From OMIS01 sp964443885 (GTDB lineage Bacteria > Patescibacteriota > Microgenomatia > UBA1400 > PJMF01), in NCBI GenBank assembly GCA_964443885.1, contig CAYUES010000007.1, forward strand, positions 1 to 33,304: a DNA stretch of 33,304 nucleotides, in the 5' to 3' direction. The notes beneath the pieces are model-generated. The model was given only the letters and a program-made list of their open reading frames with translations. It was not told where the DNA came from and ran no database searches. Shown here piece by piece: positions 16,298-23,990 of this stretch; the first letter of the stretch is position 1; each line of letters starts with the position of its first letter. Both the position numbers and the translations under genes were made by a program.

Positions 16298-17923
16298 GTG
16301 CAAGCAATTAAACAATTTTTTATCAAGTATTTTTTACAGCCAGGTACAGAACGTAACTGGCTTATTTTGAGTAGCGTTTTATATTTTTTAACCCACCTCA
16401 TTTCCCTCACAAGTCTTCCTGTTTTTGCCGATGAAGCAATTTATATTCGCTGGGCACAACTGATTATTGATGAGCCACTCCGCTATGCTTTTTTTCCGCT
16501 CAATGATGGTAAAACACCACTTTTTATTTGGTTATTGATTCCGTTTCAATATATATTTTCTGATCAATTATTTGCTGGTAGATTTTTGGCAGTACTCATT
16601 GGTTTTCTGCAGATGCTTCTTATCGGTGCACTGGTAAAAAAACTTGGTGGCTCGAGAACTTCCCAGATACTTTCCCAACTACTGGTGTTGTTTCTGCCAT
16701 TTTGGTATTTTTACCACCGGATGGCTTTAATGGATGGACTACTGACACTCTGTATCTCAGGCGCTTTATATGCAACGATAGTACTCCAGGAGGAAAAGTT
16801 TACAAAACTAGCAGATCTGTTCAAACGTTCAAGTCTTTTATGGATAGTTGTAGGAGCACTCGCTGTCGGTGCGGCGTTATGGTCAAAACTGCCTGCGGTT
16901 TTGGCTTTTCCAAGTTTATGTCTATTTGTTTTTCTCCGTCCCGCTACCCAAGCAAAAAATCTGCAGCAACAACTAGTTGCTCTATTTTATAAAGTACTAC
17001 CAATTGGAGCAGTCATTTTTGGGGGACTCTGTATCTTTGCCCTGCTCAAACTGAATCCAGCTTTTGGTCAATTATTTTCTCGGGGTGGTGACTTCCTCTA
17101 TCCTGTCTCTGAGGTACTTGGGGGTGGCTGGAGCAAGACACTTCCACAACTGCCTACCTACTTGTCATACTTTGTCTCGTACCTCTCAGCTGGCGTACTG
17201 TTTCTCCTCGTGTTTGGCTGTTACCTGCCGCATCCAAAGCAACGCCAAGTGGTTGTACTGACGCTGGCTGGCTTATTGTTTGTTGCTCCGATCGCTCTAC
17301 TTGGTAAGGTTGTGTACGCCAGGTACTTACTGCCAGCCGCACCATTTTTCACGCTTGCAGCAGTACTAACTATCGATACTTTACTAGAATGGCTGAAAGA
17401 AACAGGCGTTAAAAAAATTCAAGCACAAATACTGTTGGCTATAACTGGAGTTCTGATAGTTCTTACGATTATTCCCAATCTTGTTGCAAGTCTCGTTAAT
17501 CCAAACACGACTCCATTTGTGCCTTCTGATCGAGTCCAATACTTGACTGAGTGGTCATCTGGACATGGGATTATTGAAACTGTGGCATTACTTGAAGATG
17601 CTTCTCAAACCAAGAAAATTGCCCTTGCGACTGAAGGATACTTTGGCACACTTCCCGATGCAGTCTTACTGTACTTGCATCGCCGAGATGTGGAAAACAT
17701 CATCGTGGAAGGCATTGGCCAACCAGTACAAAGTATCCCCGATTTTTTTATAGAACGTGCTGCCGGCTATGACGAAATCTGGTTGGTGGTCAATTCTCAT
17801 AGAATGCAGATCGTGTTACCTCAAGATAAACTAAAAGCTGAGTACTGCCGACCGTTTGCTGCTCCTTGCTTGCAAGTCTGGGATATTACTGAGTATCTCT
17901 CTTCTGCTCCTAAAACTGAGTAA
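16298..17923 (+). CDS. GT-C glycosyltransferase (GT39/ArnT-like), polytopic membrane protein
   Basis: A 541-residue membrane enzyme with about 10-11 hydrophobic segments and a C-terminal soluble part. FADEAIYIRWA in the first external loop carries the Asp-Glu expected for lipid-phosphate-sugar dependent transferases of the PMT/ArnT type; NDGKTPLF and HRMALMDG follow, as is common in this group. It would move a sugar from a polyprenyl-phosphate carrier to an acceptor on the outer face of the membrane. The start is GTG, 9 bases after the phosphorylase stop; TATATACC just before it may act as a promoter. Donor and acceptor are unknown. Confidence 0.82.
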   Translation: MQAIKQFFIKYFLQPGTERNWLILSSVLYFLTHLISLTSLPVFADEAIYIRWAQLIIDEPLRYAFFPLNDGKTPLFIWLLIPFQYIFSDQLFAGRFLAVLIGFLQMLLIGALVKKLGGSRTSQILSQLLVLFLPFWYFYHRMALMDGLLTLCISGALYATIVLQEEKFTKLADLFKRSSLLWIVVGALAVGAALWSKLPAVLAFPSLCLFVFLRPATQAKNLQQQLVALFYKVLPIGAVIFGGLCIFALLKLNPAFGQLFSRGGDFLYPVSEVLGGGWSKTLPQLPTYLSYFVSYLSAGVLFLLVFGCYLPHPKQRQVVVLTLAGLLFVAPIALLGKVVYARYLLPAAPFFTLAAVLTIDTLLEWLKETGVKKIQAQILLAITGVLIVLTIIPNLVASLVNPNTTPFVPSDRVQYLTEWSSGHGIIETVALLEDASQTKKIALATEGYFGTLPDAVLLYLHRRDVENIIVEGIGQPVQSIPDFFIERAAGYDEIWLVVNSHRMQIVLPQDKLKAEYCRPFAAPCLQVWDITEYLSSAPKTE

Positions 17924-18001
17924 CTACATAATTTTGCTTCATTTACAGCATCTTTTGCTCACGCTATATTTCTTAAAAAGTTTTGCAGACTACATTCACA
18001 A

Positions 18002-18709
18002 ATGGCTCACCTTTTGTCTTTACCACTATTTTGGTCTCCGCAGAGACGAGTTTCGCGCTACTCTTCAGCTGAGTTTCTGCTGTTTAAACACATGCTCGCT
18101 ACACCACTGACGACATTACAGATTGCCGCACAAGAGCTCATTACTACCAAAAACAACTCGATCAAGTATCACTCCAACAGTATACAAACGCTGGAGTTCT
18201 CACTGAGACGAATAACAGATATTTATAGTTTTTTTAATGAAACTAACACTAAGTCAGTACAAGAATGTCTACCCATACAAGTAATTAAAAACCTTTGCAA
18301 AAACTTTTGTGCTGATGCGACTCGACTTTCTGTACAAGTACTTAGCAAAAGTACTACTACAAAGATCAAGATTCATGGGAGTACTTTTTTATTTGAAGAA
18401 GCAATCGTCTGCTTGATCAAAAATGCTTTTGAAGCCTATCAAACGAGAACTGAAAAAATTGTCTCAATCACTATCTGGCAGAAACAGCACTATTTATATA
18501 TTTCAATTCAAGACTACGGCTGTGGTTTAGCATGGTGGAAACAGGTGCTCGCTGAAGTCCCATACTTGAGTTTTAAAAGAAATGGCTCGGGCATCGGCCT
18601 ACCATTTGCGCGGATAGTTATTGAAAAGATGTGTAATGGCAAATTACTCATCAATTCTTTGCCGGGCATCCGAACCGAAGTTATCTGCGTGCTACCGCTG
18701 AGTCGGTAA
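18002..18709 (+). CDS. Cytoplasmic sensor histidine kinase without a sensor domain
   Basis: A 235-residue kinase with only a dimerisation/phosphoacceptor helix pair and an ATPase domain. H30 in FKHMLATPLTTL is the phospho-acceptor; N box CLIKNAFEA (Asn141), G1 box DYGCG (171-175) and G2 box GSGIGL (195-200) are intact. No membrane segment or PAS/HAMP domain is visible in the annotated part. The frame stays open back to the glycosyltransferase stop (17923), but no conventional start occurs there. The gene converges on the response regulator with a 29-base overlap of coding ends, so the two are likely partners. The signal sensed is unknown. Confidence 0.85.
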   Translation: MAHLLSLPLFWSPQRRVSRYSSAEFLLFKHMLATPLTTLQIAAQELITTKNNSIKYHSNSIQTLEFSLRRITDIYSFFNETNTKSVQECLPIQVIKNLCKNFCADATRLSVQVLSKSTTTKIKIHGSTFLFEEAIVCLIKNAFEAYQTRTEKIVSITIWQKQHYLYISIQDYGCGLAWWKQVLAEVPYLSFKRNGSGIGLPFARIVIEKMCNGKLLINSLPGIRTEVICVLPLSR

Positions 18710-19364
18710 ATTTATACCCAAAGCCACGAATAGTGGTAATCAGTTTACTATAGTCTTCTAAAAGAACTCGTAGTCTGCGTATATAGACGTCTAGCGTAGT
18801 GGCAGAAGGATAAGAATCCTCACTCGCCCAGACATCATCCATAATCATCTCACGTGTCACTACTTGGTTTTTGTACCGTAGCAAGCAGTGGAGTATTTCT
18901 GCTTCACGGCGGCGCAAGTTAATTTCCTTATTTCCAAACGTCACTACTCCAGTTTCTGAACAGAACGTGATATTGCCTGATTTAATTATCGATTGTTCGA
19001 TCTTTTTATCCACTTTTAGTAATTTTTCAATCTTGATCTTTAGTTCTGCTAGCGAAAACGGTTTTGCCAAGTACTCGTCAGCTCCGCCCTCCAAACCTGC
19101 AAGTCGATCTTGCAGCTCACCGCGACTTGATAGTGCAACTATCTTGGTTTGATAAGCAGTGTCGTGGAGGTACTCAATTACTTCAAGACCGTCACCATCA
19201 GGCAGCCGCCGATCGATCACAACCAAATCAAAAGCGGTTGTGTCCAATGCTGCATATGCTGCTGAGAGTGTTCCAGCCAAGGTGCAGTCGTAGAGATACT
19301 TGAAAGCATTTTGCAAAAGTTTTTGTAACTGTTGGTCATCTTCGAGGATGAGGATCTTTTTCAT
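18681..19364 (-). CDS. OmpR/PhoB-family response regulator
   Basis: A 227-residue two-domain regulator. Receiver: acidic EDD (8-10), phospho-acceptor Asp51 in VVIDRRLPDGDG, Ser79-Ser80 in ALSS and Lys101 in AKPFSL. The winged-helix DNA-binding domain occupies about 130-225, with LRRREAEILHCLL, TTLDVYIRRLR and TTIRGFGYKF. The frame is open 51 codons upstream, but the ATG at 19364 starts the receiver and lies 7 bases after a well-formed -10. Targets are unknown. The 3' end overlaps that of the kinase on the other strand, so the transcripts are complementary over at least 29 bases. Confidence 0.92.
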   Translation of the reverse strand: MKKILILEDDQQLQKLLQNAFKYLYDCTLAGTLSAAYAALDTTAFDLVVIDRRLPDGDGLEVIEYLHDTAYQTKIVALSSRGELQDRLAGLEGGADEYLAKPFSLAELKIKIEKLLKVDKKIEQSIIKSGNITFCSETGVVTFGNKEINLRRREAEILHCLLRYKNQVVTREMIMDDVWASEDSYPSATTLDVYIRRLRVLLEDYSKLITTIRGFGYKFTDSAVARR

Positions 19365-19371
19365 GGCTTGA

Positions 19372-19399
19372 ATGATACGATGAGATAGCCCTAAAACAA
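19372..19399 (-). promoter_or_regulatory. Promoter of the response regulator (TTGTTT-N16-TATCAT)
   Basis: On the minus strand TTGTTT (19394-19399), a 16-base spacer and TATCAT (19372-19377) are followed after 7 bases by the ATG. Transcription should begin at or next to the start codon, giving a leaderless mRNA. Confidence 0.6.
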
Positions 19400-19422
19400 G
19401 TCGATCAATCTTAAAGTACGTT

Positions 19423-19431
19423 TGGTATACT
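19423..19431 (+). promoter_or_regulatory. Extended -10 (TGG-TATACT), possible tRNA-Gln promoter
   Basis: TGGTATACT on the plus strand lies about 97 bases before the tRNA and in the divergent gap from the response regulator. It is the best candidate for the tRNA precursor promoter, though no good -35 is seen. Confidence 0.35.
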
Positions 19432-19527
19432 ATCGTTTTGGTTTGCGCTGTAGTTGGAGTAGAATAAGCACCAAGCACATTAATACTGTATCGAGTTACT
19501 ACTGTTCGTTGCGGCAACTCAAATAAC

Positions 19528-19598
19528 TCCCCTGTAGTGAAATGGCATCACCACAGACTCTGACTCTGTTATTCTTGGTTCGAATCCAAGCGGGGGAT
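19528..19598 (+). tRNA. tRNA-Gln (anticodon CUG)
   Basis: A full cloverleaf folds by eye. Acceptor TCCCCTG (19528-19534) pairs with CGGGGGA (19591-19597, one U-G). The D stem is GTGA/TCAC with a loop holding GG. The anticodon stem ACAGA/TCTGT has loop CTCTGAC, anticodon CTG at 19560-19562. The variable loop is TATT, and the T stem CTTGG/CCAAG has loop TTCGAAT. U1-A72 is typical of tRNA-Gln. The discriminator would be U73 and CCA is not encoded. The AT-rich toxin module begins about 90 bases downstream. Confidence 0.93.
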
Positions 19599-19654
19599 CA
19601 CTGTATCAATATGCTATGATACGACTTCTTAAGGAAATTCTTACAAGATCTTGC

Positions 19655-19683
19655 TTGCAGGACCTTAGATTAATCTATATATT
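19655..19683 (+). promoter_or_regulatory. Promoter (TTGCAG-N17-TATATT) with 12-base palindromic operator
   Basis: TTGCAG (19655-19660), a 17-base spacer and TATATT (19678-19683) lead to the ATG at 19690 only 6 bases later. The spacer holds the perfect palindrome TAGATTAATCTA (19666-19677), which abuts the -10. This is where toxin-antitoxin operons are commonly autorepressed, so it is a likely operator. Confidence 0.5.
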
Positions 19684-19689
19684 AATACT

Positions 19690-19905
19690 ATGCGTTTATT
19701 CAAAATTCTTAATTCATTTTTTTCTGATAATAGAATTATAGATACATTCAATTTAAAAATGAGTGTGCGTTATTCTGTTGATAAATATAAAGTTACGTAT
19801 AAGTTGTTGGAAAAATATGACCCAGCGATTGCAAAATCCTCCCAAATTTTATCTGAACGTAAAAAAATGCAAAATTATTTATACAGAATTCAAAAGTCTC
19901 ATTGA
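19690..19905 (+). CDS. Small AT-rich protein, candidate antitoxin for the Fic/Doc gene
   Basis: A 71-residue basic, largely helical protein (VTYKLLEKYDPAIAKSSQ, then ERKKMQNYLYRI) with no recognised family. It starts 6 bases after a -10 box and overlaps the following toxin frame by 89 bases. Position and size are those of an antitoxin. I do not see a Phd-type DNA-binding fold or a clear Fic-inhibitory S/TxxxE motif, so the role rests on context. An alternative is that it is a short upstream frame used for coupling. Confidence 0.5.
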   Translation: MRLFKILNSFFSDNRIIDTFNLKMSVRYSVDKYKVTYKLLEKYDPAIAKSSQILSERKKMQNYLYRIQKSH

Positions 19906-20275
19906 TTTTGAAGAACCTTTACCTGCTTTTGAAGAGCAGTATCCAAACCAATTAGAAAGCGCTTTAGAAAGTGTTGCTCAAAGTTTTGCTGGACAACAAC
20001 TGTTTCCTACAGTTTTAGATGCTGCTACAGCTTACTATTCCAAAATAGCTTGTGGCCATATTTTTGTAAATGGAAATAAAAGACTAGGTATTTTATATAC
20101 TCACGTTTTTCTTATTCAAAATCAAATTGATTTTACTCTATCAAGAGAATCTCTATATATTATTACAGAGGAATTAGCAGGCAAAACACAGAAAGGTGTT
20201 CATAAAAAAGAAGTCGAGGCTATGATTAGAAGAATGATCTGTGATCTAACAGAAGATTTAGATCTTTCGCAATGA
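19817..20275 (+). CDS. Fic/Doc-family protein, probable toxin
   Basis: A 152-residue single-domain Fic-fold protein. HIFVNGNKRLG (His81 to Gly91) is the active-site motif; NK in place of NG marks the Doc-like branch, where Doc phosphorylates EF-Tu, while canonical Fic enzymes transfer AMP. Upstream FEEPLPAFEEQYPNQLES and GQQLFPTVLDAATAYY fit the family's first helices, so the frame from about residue 9 is real. The ATG at 19817 is the best start; a longer frame from 19763 looks less family-like. It lies inside the 3' part of the small upstream gene and converges on the GT-C gene with an 18-base overlap. Strong AT bias next to a tRNA suggests transfer. Confidence 0.78.
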   Translation: MTQRLQNPPKFYLNVKKCKIIYTEFKSLIDFEEPLPAFEEQYPNQLESALESVAQSFAGQQLFPTVLDAATAYYSKIACGHIFVNGNKRLGILYTHVFLIQNQIDFTLSRESLYIITEELAGKTQKGVHKKEVEAMIRRMICDLTEDLDLSQ

Positions 20276-21598
20276 CGATTTATCAACAATCGCCCTCGGG
20301 AACAACTTCCAACTCAAGTACATCAGTATTGGCAGCCAAGTGATAATTTTTTGATACAACAACACATCTCCATCAAACCCACCACTCCAGAGCCACGGCA
20401 GATAACGCAACATACTACTGAGTGACAACAACAACAGACAGTTGCGCCACACCTTGTTTTCGATAAACGGCAGCCACACTAACACCCAAATCAGGTACCA
20501 AGGGTGAAACTGTTGGGATCGCGCGGTCAGAAGCGGTAAAAATAGCAGTACAGAGGCTGCAAGGGGAATGTATTGATAGATATATGACTCGATAGATTGT
20601 AAAAACTTTGCTGGCAACATTTTGAAAACTGGTAACTTACTTCCCAATACATCTGCCAACTTAAATAAGTAGTTTTTTTCAAGAATGATTAGCAGCAGTA
20701 ATGGAGTCAAAACAGCAGTCGCGAGCTTAATACTAATTGATACAGCCAGCAACCCAACTGCAAGCGCCAGCTTTTTAGACTGTGGCAGTTTGCTCGGGTC
20801 AAGGGCGGTGACCAAAGCCAGCGAAACCACCGCTGGCACCAGCATCCACAAGTCATTATGCATGTTAGAAATCACTTCGATCACGAATAATGGGTTAAAA
20901 AAAACAACTGCTAATTGATGTGCTTGGAGTTTTTGTCCAGTAAAAATCTTGGCGGCATACTGCAAACCAACGTACAGTAAAACAATACTGACTAGACTCC
21001 AGACTCTAAACGCCAGCCAGGTTACTATAAACTTGCCAAACCCCACCAAATACGGAATCACTGACAAAGCAGTCCAACCATACCAATACGGGGCAGGGGT
21101 ATGCGTGTTGTGCATAAACCGAGTCCAAGGATCTTGTGCAAAGTCTAAAGCCACTTGAACATGCGGATTTGCTCCATACTCCACGACCATCTTGGCATTA
21201 AAAATATAGTTAAAGACGTCATGTGAAAGTGCATTATATGAAAAAAGTAGCGGCGCAATCACTAAGCCATACACTAGCGCGTGCTTCTTCCAGCCCAGCT
21301 CAAACTCCAAACTTGATCGTTGCAGAACTTGCACAATTACTCCATAGAGTACAAACAGCACAGTAATTAATGATCCATACACCCAGGAAGTCAGAACTGG
21401 GTTTTTGAAAAATACTTCCCACATCCACTCTTGAAACTGCCAATACGGCTGCCAACTTAAAAGCACCAAGTTTGGATCAGTTTGACCATACGAAAAAACC
21501 GCGTATATCGATAAGACAACTGCGTAGGCTGCTAACAAATACTTGAGTTTGTCTGGTGAAAAAAAAGCTAATGGCTTTGCTGGTAAAAATGAACGCAT
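20258..21598 (-). CDS. GT-C glycosyltransferase (GT87/MptA-like), polytopic
   Basis: A 446-residue membrane protein with about 10 hydrophobic segments. The first large loop holds LSHDVFNYIFNAKMVVEYGANPHV, the Asp-containing signature of polyprenol-phosphate-mannose dependent mannosyltransferases such as MptA/MptB and PimE. FNPLFVIEVISNMHNDLW, a conserved internal stretch, and a QFHPWYLIWVL segment near the end also match that group. It would add hexose residues to a glycan on the outer membrane face. It is the last gene of the glycan cluster, 23 bases after the GT2 gene. Sugar specificity is inferred from the family only. Confidence 0.8.
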   Translation of the reverse strand: MRSFLPAKPLAFFSPDKLKYLLAAYAVVLSIYAVFSYGQTDPNLVLLSWQPYWQFQEWMWEVFFKNPVLTSWVYGSLITVLFVLYGVIVQVLQRSSLEFELGWKKHALVYGLVIAPLLFSYNALSHDVFNYIFNAKMVVEYGANPHVQVALDFAQDPWTRFMHNTHTPAPYWYGWTALSVIPYLVGFGKFIVTWLAFRVWSLVSIVLLYVGLQYAAKIFTGQKLQAHQLAVVFFNPLFVIEVISNMHNDLWMLVPAVVSLALVTALDPSKLPQSKKLALAVGLLAVSISIKLATAVLTPLLLLIILEKNYLFKLADVLGSKLPVFKMLPAKFLQSIESYIYQYIPLAASVLLFLPLLTARSQQFHPWYLIWVLVWLPFIENKVWRNCLLLLSLSSMLRYLPWLWSGGFDGDVLLYQKIITWLPILMYLSWKLFPRAIVDKSSLRKI

Positions 21599-21621
21599 CT
21601 GTAGTTTTCTGCTTTCAAAAG

Positions 21622-22392
21622 CTAAGCCTGCTGCTGAATACGAGCATACTTACCTTGCAAACTTGCCAATCTAATCCGAACGATATCTCTAAACATTCTA
21701 AATGAGTCTTTCAGTGGGTTTACTCGAGCAGTTTCGTTGTATGCCCAAGAAATTGGAATTTCCTTAAGTTGAAAACCATTTTTTAAAGCTAAGTACAGTA
21801 ACTCAACGTCAAAAGCCCCGGTAAAGGCGTCTTTTCGTTGTTCTTGTCCTCCGTAAACTACTAACTGTTTAAATAATGTTTGCGTTGCCTCAGCTGAAAA
21901 TAATTTAAAGCCACACTGAGTATCTTGCACACCAGGCACAGCCAAAATTTGAACAACCATGTTAAAAACTTTACCCATCATATGGCGATGAAAAGGCTCT
22001 TTATCACGTATCGCGCCCTTGATTTCTCGGGAGCCAATCACGACGTCATACCCTTTTTTTGTCCACGGCAGCAGTTTTTCGACTTCCTGTAGAGGCGAAG
22101 ATTGATCAAAATCCGTAAAGAGCCGCCACTCACCCGTCGCTTCAAGCATGCCACTCTTAACTGTTGGCGCTTTGCCTGCGTGAATGTTCTCTACCACCCG
22201 AACGTGCTTGTTCCGTGTCGCAAACTCATGTAGTTTTGCAACCGTCTCGTCAGCGGAACCGTCGTCACTCAGTACCACTTCCCAGGTATAGTCTTGCTTT
22301 TCTAAGTACTCTATTACTTGATTTAAAACACCTCTTTCGATGTTTTGTACTTCATTATATGAAGGAATAACGACTGATAAATATGGTTGCAT
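21622..22392 (-). CDS. GT2 glycosyltransferase, dolichyl/polyprenyl-phosphate glucosyltransferase-like
   Basis: A 256-residue cytoplasmic or membrane-associated enzyme with a GT-A fold. LSVVIPSYNE at the start, VLSDDGSADET, FTDFDQSSP (the DxD), and DTQCGFKLFSA resemble eukaryotic ALG5 and bacterial polyprenyl-P-sugar synthases. It likely loads a hexose onto a lipid phosphate, which the neighbouring GT-C enzymes then use. Upstream in-frame starts at 22404 and 22416 exist; the ATG at 22392 is chosen because TGGTATGAT ends 7 bases before it and the conserved strand begins at once. Confidence 0.87.
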   Translation of the reverse strand: MQPYLSVVIPSYNEVQNIERGVLNQVIEYLEKQDYTWEVVLSDDGSADETVAKLHEFATRNKHVRVVENIHAGKAPTVKSGMLEATGEWRLFTDFDQSSPLQEVEKLLPWTKKGYDVVIGSREIKGAIRDKEPFHRHMMGKVFNMVVQILAVPGVQDTQCGFKLFSAEATQTLFKQLVVYGGQEQRKDAFTGAFDVELLYLALKNGFQLKEIPISWAYNETARVNPLKDSFRMFRDIVRIRLASLQGKYARIQQQA

Positions 22393-22399
22393 GCTTTTT

Positions 22400-22408
22400 A
22401 TCATACCA
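22400..22408 (-). promoter_or_regulatory. Extended -10 (TGG-TATGAT) of the GT2 gene
   Basis: On the minus strand TGGTATGAT ends 7 bases before the ATG at 22392, predicting a leaderless mRNA. It gives the last two genes of the glycan cluster their own promoter. Confidence 0.55.
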
Positions 22409-22431
22409 CTCGACACTTTCTATTGAAGCAG

Positions 22432-23985
22432 TTAATTTTGAACTGACTCGCTACCTTTCCGAAGAACCGTTATATCTGGACCACCGGGGACGGTGTATCG
22501 CTCGCTCACATACGGATCACTAAAAGTTGTAATTTCAAAAATATCGATCTCTTCAGGCGTGTTTGTTGCTTTATCTTCGTTAATAATAAATAACAACTCG
22601 GCACTATCATGTTCAGAAGATGGCAACGGCTCTTTTTCTTGATTTGTGCTCAGAAAATATCGATAATTCATCCCCAAATAATCTTTAGTGGCCGAAACCA
22701 AGACTACCCCATAGGGCTGACCAGGGCTGACTCGTTGATGAATCGTGTTACTGACTTGAGTCAGTAACTCAAAGGTAGCGCTCGAGGGCTTAAAACTATA
22801 CTGGGGAATATTAAAGCCCAAGAAAAATACCAGACTAGCTATCACTAGTAGCTTGCCAACCATATTCCACTTCCATAGTTCGCCCAAATAAAAGCCTAAA
22901 AATAAAAACGTCACGGGAAATAAAAACGCAATGTAGTGATCAAAAACAGTGTGTTGATAAAAACTAAAGCCGAGTATTCCCATGACTAAAAAAGTTGTGA
23001 TAATTGCCATACCAGTCCGATAGGGCGAATTTTTTCTTTTGAGAAAGTAGAGCGCTGTCGTAACAAGCGTCAGTAAGACTAACATTGAGTTAAGCACCCG
23101 ATTTTTACCAATCAAAAACTCGAACAAAATATGCATGCTGCGGCCATGTGTTTCTCTTAGAACCGCAATCGATGAAGTACTCTCTGCAGGAGTTGTCGTG
23201 AAGTTCTCGGTGCTGGTAAACATTTTTTGCAGCGCTTGCATGTTCAAGCCACCATGTTTTAAATCAAATAAAATAAGTGGCAACAAACTGAGCAATACCA
23301 CCGCCACGGCACCGAGCGCATAGCCTACTAACGGCTTCCAAGTTTTTTTCTGTCGCACTACCTGGATGAGTTGCCAAATCCAGATAACGCCCGCGGCCGC
23401 ACCCGCCAGCAAGGTGACATAATGAAGTTGTAACAAAACTGCAAACGTCACCCCCACGCCGAGCCAAAACTTGGGATGTTTGGTAACCGCCAGGTAGGTA
23501 AACAGCAGCAGCGCTAAACTCACAAACGGCATTGGGTTAGGATTCCAACTAAAGCGGGAGAAATTAATCGCTACCACCGAAAATGCACACAAAATCGCGG
23601 CCGACACCGCACCAGTTTCACCAATTATTTTTCTTCCCCAATAGTACAAAAAGAAAACTGTAATCGTTCCAAGTACCGCGACCGCATAAATTGGGCCCAT
23701 TGGACTTGGGTATGAGAGGAATAAAAATGGCAGCATGAAGTAGTAGTACAACGGACCTAAGTAGATGTTGCCGACACTGGTGGTCGGTCCAATTGCCACA
23801 ATATCACCATGGCGGAAAATATTGGCTACAATCAGGGCATCGCGACCTTGATCACCCAAAAACTGCGAAGAACCGTCAAGTTTCCATAACCTCAGAATAC
23901 CTGAGATCAGTACCAAAAGAATAATAAAAATATGCACTGTAGGTGTTGAGCGCACCATCGCTAGTAGTTTTTTGAGCAGCACCAT
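22432..23985 (-). CDS. GT-C glycosyltransferase (GT39-like), polytopic
   Basis: A 517-residue membrane protein with about 11-12 hydrophobic segments and a short C-terminal soluble domain. FLGDQGRDALIVANIFRHGD, right after the first membrane segment, carries the acidic residue and RDA motif of PMT/ArnT-like transferases; IYLGPLYYYFMLPF and SRFSWNPNPMPF are further family hallmarks. It probably transfers a lipid-linked sugar to a surface glycan or protein. It starts 5 bases after the GT2-GtrA stop, within the minus-strand operon. Substrate unknown. Confidence 0.8.
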   Translation of the reverse strand: MVLLKKLLAMVRSTPTVHIFIILLVLISGILRLWKLDGSSQFLGDQGRDALIVANIFRHGDIVAIGPTTSVGNIYLGPLYYYFMLPFLFLSYPSPMGPIYAVAVLGTITVFFLYYWGRKIIGETGAVSAAILCAFSVVAINFSRFSWNPNPMPFVSLALLLFTYLAVTKHPKFWLGVGVTFAVLLQLHYVTLLAGAAAGVIWIWQLIQVVRQKKTWKPLVGYALGAVAVVLLSLLPLILFDLKHGGLNMQALQKMFTSTENFTTTPAESTSSIAVLRETHGRSMHILFEFLIGKNRVLNSMLVLLTLVTTALYFLKRKNSPYRTGMAIITTFLVMGILGFSFYQHTVFDHYIAFLFPVTFLFLGFYLGELWKWNMVGKLLVIASLVFFLGFNIPQYSFKPSSATFELLTQVSNTIHQRVSPGQPYGVVLVSATKDYLGMNYRYFLSTNQEKEPLPSSEHDSAELLFIINEDKATNTPEEIDIFEITTFSDPYVSERYTVPGGPDITVLRKGSESVQN

Positions 23986-23990
23986 AGAGT

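Noticed and set aside
17924..18001. In-frame upstream extension of the histidine kinase
   Set aside because: The frame is open back to the previous stop but has no ATG, GTG or TTG start, and the encoded residues do not look like a domain.
19690..20275. Single frameshifted Fic gene instead of two overlapping genes
   Set aside because: The second frame has its own ATG (19817) before the first family-like residues, and the first frame reads as a plausible separate small protein with its own promoter, so no frameshift is needed.
19528..20300. Integrated mobile element with att repeats at tRNA-Gln
   Set aside because: I found no second copy of the tRNA 3' end (TTCGAATCCAAG region) downstream and no integrase gene; only the AT bias supports transfer.
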